Assembly: GCF_037392515.1 (NCBI RefSeq)
Contig: NC_090291.1
Span: 40,593,501 to 40,657,500, forward strand
DNA: 64,000 nucleotides
DNA from: Haliotis asinina
Taxonomy: Eukaryota; Mollusca; Gastropoda; Lepetellida; Haliotidae
Direction: 5' to 3'
Below, piece by piece: positions 1 through 13,160 of the stretch. How positions within the stretch are numbered: the first letter of the stretch is position 1; each line of letters starts with the position of its first letter. Both the position numbers and the translations under genes were made by a program. Below the pieces are notes generated by a model, which ran no database searches, had not been told where the DNA came from, and saw only the letters and a program-made list of their open reading frames with translations.

Positions 1-1586
1 AATTTCTGATGTCCTTATCAAACAAGAGGTACTTGTGAAGTAATTTTGGGTAATATATACATGAAATGTTTGGACAATAACTGAGGAATGAAGCGAAAAT
101 GAGTTGTTTGTACAATAGAAGAGGTTAATAACACAGAAGGTATACGTGATTGAGTTAAAAATATATGAAAAATTACTTCTCATGTACCACTTGCTTGACA
201 AAGCCAGAATCTATGTTGAAATGTCATCTTTACAGAACAAAGAGGTTGTATATCCGTAAAAATTGTCCTCATTCTCCACAACTTCTAGAATGCCAATCAA
301 AGTCAAGCCAGTGACTGAAAAAAATGTCGAAGGCATTGAAGAAACACACGAATATGATTGAAGATGCTGAGCATGTGCAGGTCACATTTCTTTGAGACTA
401 GGTCTGTTGTCAGGAATGGGGCTTCTATAATACAGCTATATACACCATGGGCAGGACTTATATAGCATTATGATGGCCAAGTAGCGTCACATCTTGTGAG
501 AGTTGCAGCTTCACTCCATCCTTGGAAGGAAAACTCCTTTGCAGGATTTCATTATCGAAAGTTGGTTGACGTTGCAACACTCATGAGGTCCCATTATCAA
601 GGTTGAGGGTTCATATTACTAAAGTTTTAAGATATGTCATATTTATATCCTCGTGTCATCAATTAACTTGGTTCTGTTTTGTTTGATTTTTCAGAAGATG
701 TTATTAATGGGATTAAAGTTTGATAAGTTCTGAAAAATCAAGAGAAAAATAAAGTTTCATATTTTGTTCTTCCTTTTAATTATAATGATGTAATCTTATT
801 TTTTTTGTATAATTAAGACACTATGGGCATGGTTTGAGATAAATAAGTTGAGAAATTTCTCTTGCTAATAACACCTTCTAAAATGTTTGAAATGGAGGTT
901 TCACGTGTGTATTCTCATTAAATGTTAACACTGTTAATGGTGCGGTGTCAACTTGTTTCAAACTTGTGTAAATTGGAATTTTGGGTTGGTTTTGAACAAA
1001 AAATACTGATATAGATATTTGTTGGGAGAAATAAGTTTCATGACATTTTATCTTTTTGATAATGTCGAGGGCACTTAGCTGTGGGTTAATGACTTTAAAT
1101 GCAGTAATAACTAAGTAAACTTAATCCGAGTTACAATCTCATATTACGAGTCCTTGTGTATTTCACAAGTTTTTAATAATTTGATTTTCCTTCATTTTGA
1201 GCTGAAATGCAGTGATATAACTTCCATGCTGTTCAAATCAGCATAAAACCCAGGTCACTCACTAACTCTGAATAAGTTAACCTGTATCACAATAAGGTCA
1301 TCAAAGATAATTTGGAGTAGAACTGTATGAATATGCCCTGGTGTGAAAGAAGTATCTGCTAATGCTCTGGTGTGACAGAACCATTTCTGTTGTGTGATTG
1401 GGGCAGTGGGGTAGCCTTGTGGTTAAAGAATTCGCTTGTCATGCCAAAGATCCAGGCACGATTTTCCACATATGTATGATGTGTGTAGCCCATATTACAG
1501 GAATATTGGCAAAAGCGACGTAAACCATAACTATGTCGATGGTCTGGTGTCACAGTTCTATAACATTTTTGTTTTGTTTCTTTCAG
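1..1586 (+). other. Intron of the Spire gene at the window edge
   Basis: No exon is visible before the acceptor at 1581-1586, so this is most simply the intron upstream of the first visible Spire exon. The exons for the KIND and WH2 domains must lie to the left of the window. The stretch is AT-rich and holds one old SINE copy near its end. Positions 258-301 match 21690-21736, which marks a dispersed repeat. Confidence 0.6.
1400..1536 (+). repeat. SINE family A copy (old)
   Basis: It has the family A order: a 'gtggggtagccttgtggttaa' type head, a degenerate B-box-like block, then 'aggaatattggcaaaagcgacgtaaa'-like tail sequence. It lies in the Spire intron just before the Spir-box exon. Confidence 0.75.
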
Positions 1587-4500
1587 AAGAAGTGGCAGAA
1601 CCCCATCGAGTGTCTGAACCTCACCCTGGAGGAGGTGACCCATATCCGTACTGTGCTCACCAAGGCGGAGTTGGAGTCCCTCATCACCCAGCCAGAGCTC
1701 TATTCACAGGTCGCCAAGAGCAAGGTCAGTCTGAAGCGTCATCAAACATGCGAAACAATAATGTGTCAAGTTTGCTGCAACATATGTTTATCGTTTAATG
1801 CCACACACAACAATATTCAGCAGTGGCTTTTAAAAGACATAGTCAAAACCAGACAATCCATTGATTGTCTGTTAGACCTGAAAGAGTCTGTGGTCATAAT
1901 TTTGTGAAAATATCAGTCACTGGATCTGATCAAGATATTTTTAATAAGAAATCTAAAAAAATAGTCTACCTTTATCACTTTCATAGTGATCTTTGTATGG
2001 TGATGGTTAAAATGGGTTTTCGGCAACCAGTCCTAAGAGGTGACTAATGATATTGGGTTATCCAGACAACTATTTACAGACCACCATCGTAGAGCAGGAA
2101 TATTGCTGAGTGTGCCAATAAACAACAATCAAACTAACAAAAACATATCAGGAATATTGCCTCAAACAAACCTGCCTTTCTGATGTTCAGCTTTGTGTTT
2201 CAGCTCTGCTTCTCTTGTAAGATCACCAAATTTGCCCTGTTTGGAGAATGGGGGACAAAGTGTCGCTTCTGTAAGAGGACAGTGTGCAGCAAGTGCCTTA
2301 GGAAGGTAAGGATCTCGATGTGTTGGTAAACTTTCAGTCTGGAGAGTTGAATGCTGCATTAGTCATACTTATGTATCTTTGAGGGAAGGCTTTCGGGTGA
2401 AGGACCAGATTTGAAAGAAGCATATCCTGAAAGTATCAGCAGTTATGGCCTGTTGATTTGGAAAAAGAATGTTGGAAACAAACACAGACTAAAAGACAGA
2501 ATGGCATTAAGAATTGTGTTTAGTGATGCCCATGAAGGGGATATGGTTCTATTGTAACTTCTGAAATATGACAACCTTAACAAGTCAAGAGTAATTCTTA
2601 CTTCTTCGTCAAAATGTACACATGAAGATCCGGGTTAGAATTGGTCTTCAGTAACCCATGCTTGTTGTAAGAGGCAACTTAACAGGATCAGGGCCAAGAT
2701 TTTCGAAGCTCCCTTAGCACTATGATTGTGCCATAGTGCCATTAACGTTAACTTTTGACTATCTTAATGCTAAGAGAGCTTTGAAAATCTAGGACCTGGT
2801 GGTCAAACTCCCTGTCATCAGTTTGCAGTTGTGTAGATTGATGCTCATGCTGTTGATCACTGGATCGTCTGATACAGACTTCATTATTTACAGACCAGCA
2901 TCATACAGCTGGAATATTGCTGAATGTGGTGTAAAACTAAACTCACCCCTCATCAGACTTCTTGACACAGAGTTATATTCCCTTGTTTTCATATCCTATA
3001 TACTTGAGTAGTCTTGTGGTTAACGTGTTCGCTCACCACGCTGATGACCCAGATTTGATTCCCCGCATGGGTACAATGTGTGAAGCTCATTTCTGGTGTA
3101 CACCACTGTGAATTTGCAGGAATATTGCGAAAAGCGACGTAAAACTAAACTCACCAAGTTTTGTTCTTGTTACTTTGTCTGCAGTGAGGTGAAACTGAGA
3201 ACCCAGCAATAATGAAAAAGTAAAACCTGATCTGGATACAAATAATCAATTATGTTCTCCAGTAATGGTGTTCAGGGAGGAAGTAACTTGGTCCTAGGAA
3301 GAATGGCTGCCAGACAATCTGGATGATTAGGAAATCAATAAAACGGAAAAACTACATTCATCAATACACATTATTTCCCCATGGTTGAAAAACGGTGGGA
3401 AAAAGTGATCGGCTTATCTGTAGTCTGTCTGCTGTCCATTTTCACTTTCACTTTTTCTTAAACCACTGAATATTATTTTTTTAAGCTTACTGTACTAATG
3501 GCTTTTGAGGGTTTGGGATTTTGGTCTTTGATTTGATTTGATTTGATTTTCGTGCTAAGTTGGACAGGAAATGTAAACATACAGGAAAATATTTTCCAGA
3601 TTGTTTTGTTTTTTGTTTTTTTGCCCCATTTACACTTCATAAATTGCCAATAGTAATATACTTTTCCTATTTAAACAGGATACTACTTTGACCAGTGATT
3701 TTTATTTTGTTGTTTTTGTCACTGTCCTGCCTTTAGAATTTCTGAGGACAGAAATCTGTAAAACCAGAAATGAAATCGGTCTGTCCTTTTTCTTTTTTTC
3801 ATGCGTGTTTATTCCATTGATGATGTGACTAACCTTGGTGTGGTTGCCTTCAGATGCATGTGCCGACGGATCACTTCAAGAACATCCCTGTGTACACATT
3901 GAGTCCAACTCCACTCAGTCCTGAAATGAAGGAAGCCATTGAAACATACAAAAGGTAAAGTTGTGAAGTTCTGTACATCCATGTTTGTTGCTCAGTTCTA
4001 ATGACAGTTGGGCCATAGGAGGCCCAATAATATCAGGTGTCTCTGAAAGAAGTGAATACAGAATCATCTGTATATTAGGGACCCGTGACGGTCCCGGGGT
4101 AGAATAAGCCTTCAGCAACCCATGCTTGCCATAAAAGGCTTGTCGTAAGAGGCGACTAACGGGATCGGGTGGTCAGGCTCGCTGACTTGGTTGAAAAATG
4201 TCATCGGTTCCCAATTGCGCAGATCGATGCTCATGTTGTTGATCACTGGATTGTCTGGTCCAGACTCGATTATTTACAGACCGCTGCCATATAGCTGTAA
4301 TATTGCTGAGTGCGGCGTAAAACTAAACTCACTCACTCACCTGTATATTAGGTCATCTCTTGTTTTCCAAGAATTGCATTTGAGGTTTTTGTTTTGGAGG
4401 GACAGGTTTTACTTTTCATTAGTAAGACCGCTTCCCAGGTTTTACTTTTTGTTAGTAAAACAGCTTCCCAGTGTTTACTTTTCCTAACTTTAAAGGAACA

Positions 4501-4927
4501 TCAACATTCAAATGATACATGATTATTTGAAATCAATTGAAAAATATCGTTCAAGATTAAAGTCACAATACAAAGGTTTCCTGAAGCGGGATTGCAATAT
4601 TGCTAAACGCAGCATAACTAAACATACTAATGACACTGATGTTCTTTTGACAGTTTAAGTCCCACAGGGTCGTCTCCACCTACACCTGCTGTTCCACGGA
4701 GACCCAATCTCGACAACCGCCCAGGGCGCAAGAAACCCCTGCAAAGGTCCCAGTCCATGCTAATCAAACCTGTCACCCCCAAAGTGACGAAAGGGCCCCT
4801 AATGAGCATTTGCTGTGATTGCAAGGATATGATCACTGAGATCGTGAGAGCAGGTCGCACATCCATTTCTTTGATCAACCAGGGTAAGGATCCTACCACG
4901 GAAGTGAGGCTCAACCTCGTCAAGTGA
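1587..4927 (+). CDS. spire: Protein spire homolog, C-terminal four exons (partial)
   Basis: Spire proteins nucleate actin filaments and work with formins on vesicle membranes. Four exons are seen: 1587-1724, 2204-2305, 3854-3954 and 4654-4927. All have GT-AG borders and matching phases (0, 0, then 2 into the last). Exon 1 encodes the Spir-box (KKWQNPIECLNLTLEEV... ending QVAKSK). Exon 2 encodes the FYVE-like zinc finger, with Cys pairs in LCFSCK, KCRFCK and VCSKC. Exon 3 carries the VPTDHFKNIPVYTLSPTPL block, and exon 4 a Pro/Ser-rich linker and an ICCDCKDMITEIV motif. About 204 residues are visible. The N-terminal KIND and WH2 domains lie outside the window. The stop is TGA at 4925-4927. A possible donor (agg/gtaagg) at about 4882 means the last exon could instead splice onward. 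The family assignment is firm; the exact C-terminus is less so. Confidence 0.93.
2625..2952 (+). repeat. SINE family B copy split by a MITE
   Basis: The copy runs from 'gatccgggttagaattggtc' through 'gttgatcactggatcgtc' to 'gtaaaactaaactcacc'. It is interrupted at 2691-2797 by a palindromic element, so the palindrome inserted after the SINE. Confidence 0.85.
2691..2797. repeat. Palindromic MITE (gggcc...ttttcgaagctc family), nested copy
   Basis: The left end, gggccaagattttcgaagct, is the imperfect reverse complement of the right end, agctttgaaaatctaggacc. The copy at 55131-55238 has the same ends. No open frame is present. It sits between 'aacaggatca' and 'tggtggtc', which are contiguous in other SINE B copies. 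Confidence 0.8.
3003..3158 (+). repeat. SINE family A copy
   Basis: It contains 'gtggttaacgtgttcgctc', the pol III B-box-like 'gatttgattcccc', 'gtacaatgtgtgaagc' and the tail 'gcgacgtaaaactaaactc'. It lies in the Spire intron between the zinc-finger exon and the next exon. Confidence 0.85.
4080..4340 (+). repeat. SINE family B copy
   Basis: Near full length: it begins 'acccgtgacggtcccggggt' and ends 'gcggcgtaaaactaaactca' followed by cactcac repeats. It lies in the last Spire intron. Confidence 0.88.
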
Positions 4928-7084
4928 GGCTAGGTGGGATCTTGTGCTACTGTGCTAATACAATGTGTGAGAGATACCTCGGGTTCTACTGAGGTGAACA
5001 TTTATGAAACATACCTGGTAAAGATTTTGGTACATTCAGTCATGGAGAAGCGGAGTCTGTGTTAGAACATTCAAGATAATTGTACTAAAAGTGATTTTCA
5101 GAGTGAAAATGTCTGAAATTTGGATGTGGGATCTGAATATTCCATGGTGTGAATGACAACTGGATACATGGATAAAATGAATATGGGAAACATGGATGCT
5201 TAATATTAAGAAACAATGGCGATCCCAACCATTTGGATCTGATATCTGACTTTCTTCAACCAAAAGCTTGTTGCCAGGAGATCCTGCAAACAAGGAAGGC
5301 TGTATTGTGTGCAAATTAAAACAAGATGTATTATTTCTTCGAATGAGAAAAAAACACACCAAGTGAAATCCAAGATGGATGCTTATCACCAATGAAAAAG
5401 GTGGATAATCATATTTTCAAATCACTCTCAAATCCAGGAATTGTTTGTTTGGATGTTTGCCATATTTCCTGAATTTTATTGTTTATTTAAGTTATTTCAT
5501 GTTTCCATGTAGTTTCATTCAAAGTTAGTGTTGCAGTTGAGACAAATAGCTAAAGTGAATACAAGAAAATGAAGCTGATTCTGAAGAATTATTTAAAGCC
5601 AAAGAACATGCAGTTTGCATATTTCAGTTTAGTCCTATTTCAGAATAATGTTAATAGTTTTGCTTCAAGGAAAAATAGTGTGTTATTGAATACAATTAGC
5701 GAAAATGCCTGTCTCAGATAGATGGAAGAACATTTAGTGCTTTGTATGATTGCAAATCCAAGATTTGTTTCCAGGGGAAGGGCACGAAATATTAAAATAT
5801 TTACCACCATGCTGAAATCTGTAAAACAGATGTAACTGTGGTTTTCAACAAATCTTGAATCTCAAGCTCATGTATCTAATCTCAACATGGTAACAAATAT
5901 ATTTATATAGCCCATTTTCTTGGTATAGTCAACCATTCAGTTTTTCTCAGTACAATCAGGTTTGGTTTCCCAACAGAAAAAAAAATCATGCTAACATAAT
6001 CAATGTACATTTTTGTGAATATATGGAAAGCTTTTGTTTTAAGACATGTCTGTAACTATAGCAACATGTGAATAACCTAGTTACCATAGCAACCACATTC
6101 TTAACCTTGACATGGTGACCTTCAGGATTAAGAAATGGCAGAAAACATCACACATGACAGATCAAAAATTTGGTGTGACACTGATTTAACGAGGACTGTG
6201 TTTATCTGGAAACCTTGATGTTAAAAACCCCTGTAATTCTGGACAGTTATGAAAGATGTGACTGATGACAGTTCTGACCATTATTGTGTTCTACATACAG
6301 ATAATGTGAACAGAATACATCCATCTGGATTATGTCACTTTCAACGCAGTGCAATTTTGTGTTCGTGGAAAAATCCAAAATTAAATCCTTTCATTTATTT
6401 TCTACTCAAATTATTTAATAATCTCTTCATCATTCAGTTTCTGTGATAGGTAAAAAAATCAATAAATCAAGTAAATTACATCACATCTGACAGGATACCA
6501 ATGACATTTGATGTGTGTTTTGCCAATTTTTGGAAGGTCACCATTTAGCCTAATAGTTAGACTGTACATAGATTTTATTCAGGACCTGTAGTCTTCCAAG
6601 TATTTCACAACGCACGTACACATTTTAGAACTGTTGATCTAGCTAGGGCTTTCATGTAATTCTCTCAAAGATGTTGGTTTGAGTGATGGATATATATCGT
6701 ATGATCTTTGCAGAATCCTCTCTGTGTTTGTTGTAGGTCAATCAATGGATGACATTGAATTTTGGGAATGGTTCCCTTCCTTTTATTGTAAGGCTTTTAC
6801 CCTGTGAGTTCCAGTTCAGAGAGGATTCACATGTACACCAAGAATTTGTTAATTGTTAGTTCACAAAGTGGAAAAGCTGAAAAAACATGTTATGCAGAGT
6901 TATGTCCCTTAACCATGACAGGATCTGATTTTTCAAAACCCCTATTCAGCCAATTATGATCAATTATGCTACATTTCATCACCTTGTGGGGTCTACCATT
7001 TTTAAACTGATGTGGCTTGATTTGAAAGAAATAATGTTCAAGTTAGCAATAAACTTAAATCAGTCAGTATTTGCAATTGCTGCC

Positions 7085-7245
7085 TTACAGATCATGTCTG
7101 TTGTAAGAGGCTACTGAGTTGTTTGGAGGTCATGTGTGTTGACTTCCTTGATGCTCATGATGTCAGTCACTGGGTTGCCTGACCCTGCCTTGAATATTTA
7201 CCCGGTTGCTTGGCTGGAATATTGTTGATTGCAGCGTTGAACAAA
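7085..7245 (+). repeat. SINE family B remnant
   Basis: Degenerate match to the family B middle and tail: 'tgttgtaagaggctactgag', 'gatgctcatgatgtcagtca', 'tggctggaatattgttgat'. Confidence 0.6.
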
Positions 7246-7864
7246 ATACAAGATGTCGTAGATCAGCCATATGGTTGATAATGAAAATGAAAAAGATAAT
7301 GAAAATGCAGCAGAGATGTCATCAAAAAGGAATATTTGCTTGCTAAGCAATGTTAAGTTTAATTCATCGACTAAATCAACCAAAAATACCCAAAAGTGTT
7401 TCTCAAAGTCACAGATATTGGTGAATGAATAAAAAATATTTGAGGGTCTTATGTCATGAAGATGCTGTCAAATAGATATTTTCATTATTCATGTTTTGGG
7501 GAATGAAATGTCAAATGTTTTCTTACATCACAGTTTGTTTTCATAAAACAATCACACTTTGGCAACAGAATTTATAAAGGCTAATGTTTGAAAGGGTACT
7601 CCATTGTCATTCGTCAGTTCATACTTGTTGCTTCAGGGTAATGTTACCTGCAGACTTACCTCCCTTGGCTGGCCAAGTAACTTCCCAGTGTGATTATTAC
7701 AGTGTTACTGACTGAAAATTCATTATGAATTATAAGTGAATTATGAAATTATTTTGTCATAGTCAGCTGAGATTTCCTTTAAGAGACGTATATTATCCAT
7801 GTATATTTAGGAAATGAGAATGTCCTCTGACTTTCTGAAACATAGAAAAATGTCAACCATTCTT

Positions 7865-8015
7865 GATAGCTTGATGGTTAAAGCATCTGCTCATCACACT
7901 GAAGGCCTGGGTTTGATTCCCAACCTGGGAACAATGTGTGAAGCCCATTTCTGGTGTCTGCTGCTGTGATATTGCTAGAATATTGCTGAAAGCAGAGTAA
8001 CATACAACTCAGTCA
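7865..8015 (+). repeat. SINE family A copy
   Basis: It shows 'gatggttaaagcatctgctc', the B-box-like 'gggtttgattccc', 'acaatgtgtgaagcccattt' and a decayed tail, 'gctgaaagcagagtaacata'. Confidence 0.8.
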
Positions 8016-11000
8016 CTCTGAACCCTCACAGATGTCTTTAATCTCTGCCTTTGAGAAACACTGCTGAAATATATGAATCAGAGCAATAATTGTTATGACT
8101 AGAAGCCCTTTGTATAGGCTGAAATATATGTTGCTTGTTGGGTACTAGTCACATGACTGTCTATAATAATATGTTTTACATGTTTATTTATTGTACATTG
8201 TTTTAGATTCTAACATGTTATCCTATAGATTTTAATCACCAGTGACCCTCACAGACATATCTGTATGTTTCTCATCATCACCACTTCTAATATTTTAGTT
8301 CTACTCTCCATCACTATGTTAGTTGAAGTTTGAAGTAGAGCTTGATGTTGGCAAATTATGTATATCTCAGGAAAACGTTTCAGCTAGATGTGCTTACGTT
8401 CTGTTTACAAGCCATGTTTTGCCAGTTTATTTTTCCCAATTTACTGAGTTGTGAATTGCTTCAGTTTGTTGCATTTGACAATGGATATGTTGTATTACCT
8501 TGACAATGGATTCTTTTATCCCACAGTTTTAATACAGAAAGCAGTTGTGCAAAGAATAGCACAAACTGATTGAAGGGAGATAACTCTCAGAAATGAAGTG
8601 TAATTTTCATACTACTGCCTTGTTTGAAATAGGGAGGATGATTTTTATCTCTATTTTTCTTGTGATGGAATTGTTAAATTACTAACTGGATGCACACAGA
8701 TATAGAAATTCACAAGTAAGTATAACGGCACAAATTAATGCCAACAGGGACTATGATACCCACATCTGGAATGTCTTTTTGATTGCAGCTTATGTGACAT
8801 CACCATGGAAGAGAAAATTACTGACCGATTTTCTGGGGATGTGTGTATATGAATGATGAGATTAGTGGCAAACAAGGCAGCCACTTTTCTCTGTGACATC
8901 TATAAACAAAATTGACTTGTATATTATTTTCTTTGTCATTCTAGTGACCGTGTTAACTTAGATATATCAGATGAGATTTTCCAAAAACAAGAACAGTTCT
9001 GAAATAAGCATTCAGCCAATATAAAATCATGTATCAATGCTTTTAGGTTTCAGTGAAGAACTGTTTTCAGTTATTTTTAAGCTCTGTGGATCACATGATT
9101 CATAATTGTAAAACTGACCCACAAACTAATACATGTGTACTTCATTATTCAGGTTTTTTTCGTTTTATTTTTTCTTTTATCGAAACTAGAAGTATATCCT
9201 ATATATTTCACGAAATAAGCTTAAATGTATCTTAGTCACCTTGGGTGAAGGTTAAGTAATATAAATCATGAAGTTACTATGTTCCTTTAGTGGAGGTTTC
9301 ACCCCTATCTAAAATGTGTCATGACATTCCTGCGGGTACTTTATCAACTATCAGCTAAAGTGTGTCATTGTGTTTACCTGTACACAGTAAACTTGACATG
9401 TCTTTAAATTTGAATATGTTGAGGTAGATGCTCGCATTTATTTCATGATTTACAGTAAGTCATAGTATAAGGTCATAGGTGGTTTTGTATATGATATACT
9501 TTACACATCATTGTGTTGTAATTTGTCACGTCTTATACCATTCGTTTTCTTTTCATGATAACTACATTAGTGATGTAACTCAACTAGGATGTTTCATTCA
9601 TCTGCGCAAGTGTTAACATGGCTGAGTAACGAAAGTTAGTTAATGAGTGGTCAGGAAAGTAGTATTCAAAAAAGAAATCCCTTTTTCTCACATTCCAGGA
9701 AATGTATACTGTATGTTGTGTAACAGGCACCAAAGTGCTTAGAAATTAGGTAGGTTGTTGGAATACTGACAGTTCATTTTCTGGACGACAAAGCATTGCA
9801 GTTTACAAAATATAACAAATTTGTTTGTTTTAAATTAATTTTCTGTAGTATATCTGAATGTCTGATAACTCCCCTTGTTTTAGTGGAGTTAATTTCCTAA
9901 CAACACTTTATACTGAATGTTATCCTGAATGAATACCTACATTTCTACATTTGTACTTCATTTTTCCAGGAAAGTTTGTTTTTTCAGAACTGACATATAT
10001 TTTGGAATTTCCTATGTTTGTTGCATTTTCTGCCTGTAACTCTTTTACAATCCTTTCTGACATTTAATTTTTTTAATTGTGAAAGATTTAACAGTTGTGA
10101 AATGTTGTGATTAAGATTGTGAATCTGTGACATTTAAAATCTGTGAGATTGTTAGATAGTATTGCCTCAGTTATATATTGTGATATAAAAATCAGGGTTG
10201 GACATTAGGAATTGTGAATAGTTAATTATTTTAGCTCTGAATATGCACAGGTGGATCTAAAAAGTAACTCTGACCCTGTACCAGTGTGATCAAAATAGTT
10301 AGCTGTAGTTGTGATACAAGGGTAAAACCTTGGTACAGTTTATAGATCAAAATATGTTGTCATTATAATAGTATTTGTGTTTGAGAATCAAATGTAGCCT
10401 CTGCTACATTCCTTACAGCTACTTTATGTGATACTGAATTGGTTGTGATTAAGTTAATGAGTATAACTGATTCATGGTAAGTAACAGGGAAGCCCAAATT
10501 GTTACAGTAACTGTGTAGTTTGGTGAATTTATCTAAAAGCAACAATGTGATGATCCAGTGACAATAATTGCTGAATTATTACATTTCATATGTTTTACCA
10601 ATTAAATTTTATCTATTTTGTTTCTATTAAGTCGGTTGTCTAAAAATATACAAAGGGAAATTTTCAAAATACTCAAGACAGTATCATGCTGTTTAAGCCA
10701 ATAAGGCATGATGCAAGTTCCCTTACATACTTGACACATTTATGCTTGAAATTGATTTCTGCTCAATACCAGCCTCTATATCTGACAGCAAATGTGACAG
10801 TGTATTATGTATGGCATTCAACGATCTCGAATCAGTAAGAGAAAATACACATTTCCACATCACTACTTACAGTGTTTGCACTGTTGATGTTTCTCTTGCC
10901 CTTCTTCATTCCATGTTGCTAGATTTGACATTGAGTGGAAGCAGTTGTATAGATACTATTACATGTTTCTATGGTGACCACTTTGTCAGTAGCTGTCATT

Positions 11001-11116
11001 TCATACCATAATGTAAATACTCATCCTGATATTATCAACAAATAAATCAAATACATAATTGCGGAGTTAGTTTTATTTGCTCATTGGCCTTGGGAGGAGT
11101 GACCTTCTTGGAATAT

Positions 11117-11182
11117 GGAACTAGACTTCCTGGAATACGGAACTAGACTTCCTGGAATACAGAACTAGACTTCCTGGAATAC
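11117..11182 (+). repeat. 22-bp tandem repeat, three copies
   Basis: Three head-to-tail copies of ggaactagacttcctggaat plus 'ac', with one base changed in the third. A partial copy precedes them. Confidence 0.95.
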
Positions 11183-11394
11183 GGACCTGCATCAATCGGC
11201 AATCATGTGCATCTGAAACATCAGAAAAAAAACTTCATTAATAAAAAAATGGAGAAAGGGAAACAACTTTTCTCGTTAAGAAGCAGACGGGACTGGAATC
11301 CACACGTAATGGTGTTATGAGTGAGTGGGTGGTTTAAGGTCGTTCTGTACAGTAGTTCAGTTATATCTTGGCGTGTCAGCTCATGGGAGCGGCG

Positions 11395-11545
11395 GGCGGT
11401 GGGGTAACATAGTGGGTTAAAGTGTTCGCTCGTCAAGCCAATACAGTGGTCGATTCCCCATATGGGTACAATGTGTGAAACTCTTTTTCTGGTGTCGCTG
11501 CGGCGATATTGCTGGCATATTGCTAGAAGCGATGTGAAACTCACT
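11395..11545 (+). repeat. SINE family A copy
   Basis: Head 'ggcggtggggtaacatagtg', then 'gttaaagtgttcgctcgtca', B-box-like 'ggtcgattcccc' and the 'gcgatattgctggcatatt' tail region. Confidence 0.85.
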
Positions 11546-12059
11546 TAGTGTATGCCAACGGATGTGACAGTCCCATATCGCTGTATTTAGTGCCATTTAA
11601 TTAAGTGTAAATCGAACTTGTGATGGACCCCACACTCGCTCGCTCGCCCGCAAGGGACACATGTCTTACACATTCGCAATTGTTTACATGATGTTATGGC
11701 GCCTGCAAGTTTAAAAAACCCAGCCTGTACATGGCAACTGAAAAATACTTAACTTTTTTTTTTGTCAAAGTGGCTAAAAGAATTTACCTGTGCCAACATT
11801 CATGAATTGCAGCAAGGGATAAATCGTTTGTTGCTTGAAGTGATAATTAACATAATATCATTTCATAAACAATACGCTGACTGAGTCGGATGATGTATAG
11901 TCAACGATGTTGCTGATCTTGGCAACTCAAAAATTCAGTCTTAACAGCAAGTATACTGGGGACATATTCTGACCTTCAGCCCCCCAAACTCACCCGTTAG
12001 ATAAGATAAGTTTCAAAGGTAGCTTTGTTTTTCCTTTAATGCAACACGCAAGACTACAT

Positions 12060-13160
12060 GACACATATTATGGATTACAAATTCATTTTATTCTTAACAC
12101 GACGTTTCAGAGCTTATTCTTGCTCATTCATCAGGTCAATGCTGCGTCAGTGCTATGAGTATATATAAGCGGCCAAGAGCTGGGGTTGGGTGTGTTGGAC
12201 AATGACAACACCATAATGGAAGCCAATTAGACAAAGCCGACAATTATAGGACAAACAATTATAGTATACACCATGAAAGTAAATGCCGTCGCCCCGGTTC
12301 ATGGTTGGCTTAATTTTCTGGATCTCGATGCTTTCCTGAAGTTTCCTCTTTTTCCACTTTTTTATGTTGGTGGGTGTGAAGAATCTTGTTTTGTTGCCAG
12401 GAAATATGGTGGTCAGGATTTTTAAAAATGTTCCGAAAGGGCAGATTCCATGTCAGATTTCTCTACAGAGTATGATTAGACAATGCCATTCTCTACAGAG
12501 TATGATTAGACAATGCCATTCTTCTACAGAGTATGATTAGACAATGCCATTCTATGTTCTCTAATCCTGTTGGTTACAGGGCGTGATGTCTCTCCTATGT
12601 ACTTGTCTCTGTAGTTGCATGCTCTCTCGTACACACATCCTCTAGGGTTAGGGATGGACTCAGTGGGACCTTTCCCATATAGCATGTAGCATATTCTTTA
12701 GTGTTCAGTCTGAAGTGAAGGTGATATCTATTTTGGCTGTTGTGGTGGTCCATCGGACCTTGGTATGGGATACTGATAAGGATTGGTGATGGGGCTGGTT
12801 TAGATTTGGGATCAAGGTTTTGCCTAAAATGTGGTTTTCTCAACTAGCTTTTTAGGGTATCCGTTGAGGGCCATGAAGGTGCGTTTAAGGTGCTGTATGT
12901 CCTGGCTGAGGCTGTCTGAATTGCAGATGGCTATGGCTCGTCTGGTGAGAGCAGCAATGATGGCTTGTTTGGGGATGGTGATTTGACAGCTAATGAATGT
13001 ACTGGTCCGTGTGGGTTGGTTTGCGGTAGACGGCAGTGTGGATGTTGTCTTGACTGTTGTCTAGTTGTACATCGAGTAAGGCTAATTGATGCTGGTTTTC
13101 ATTCTTTTAATTCGGCAATTCAGCTTTCAGCTCTGAAACGTCGTGTTCAGAATTGAAAGA
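12060..13160 (-). mobile_element. Decayed Penelope-like retroelement (RT end and GIY-YIG endonuclease)
   Basis: On the minus strand, about 13100-13000 reads LALLDVQLDNSQDNIH followed by VYRKPTHTDQYIH, the conserved end of a Penelope-type reverse transcriptase. Further along, about 12890-12830 reads HLKRTFMALNGYP. At about 12620-12555 comes YIGETSRPVTNRIREHR, the core of the GIY-YIG endonuclease that marks this class. The frame is broken several times, so the copy is dead. The motif gctctgaaacgtcgtgtt occurs at both ends in opposite orientation (12096-12113 and 13130-13147), as expected for the inverted terminal repeats of this class. The 5' part of the RT is missing. Confidence 0.85.
12460..12550 (+). 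repeat. 30-bp tandem triplication inside the Penelope-like element
   Basis: Three copies of a unit containing tctacagagtatgattagac, the last with one extra base. On the minus strand it sits directly after the GIY-YIG motif and adds stop codons to the frame. Confidence 0.92.

Larger units (their letters stand above)
4928..11060 (+). other. Possible long 3' UTR of spire, then intergenic
   Basis: No coding exon was found on either strand. The stretch is AT-rich with clearly fewer SINE copies than the rest of the window (one family B remnant and one family A copy). Candidate AATAAA signals follow the stop near 6461, 7428 and 11041. The low repeat load fits a long 3' UTR, but it is not proof. Confidence 0.35.
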
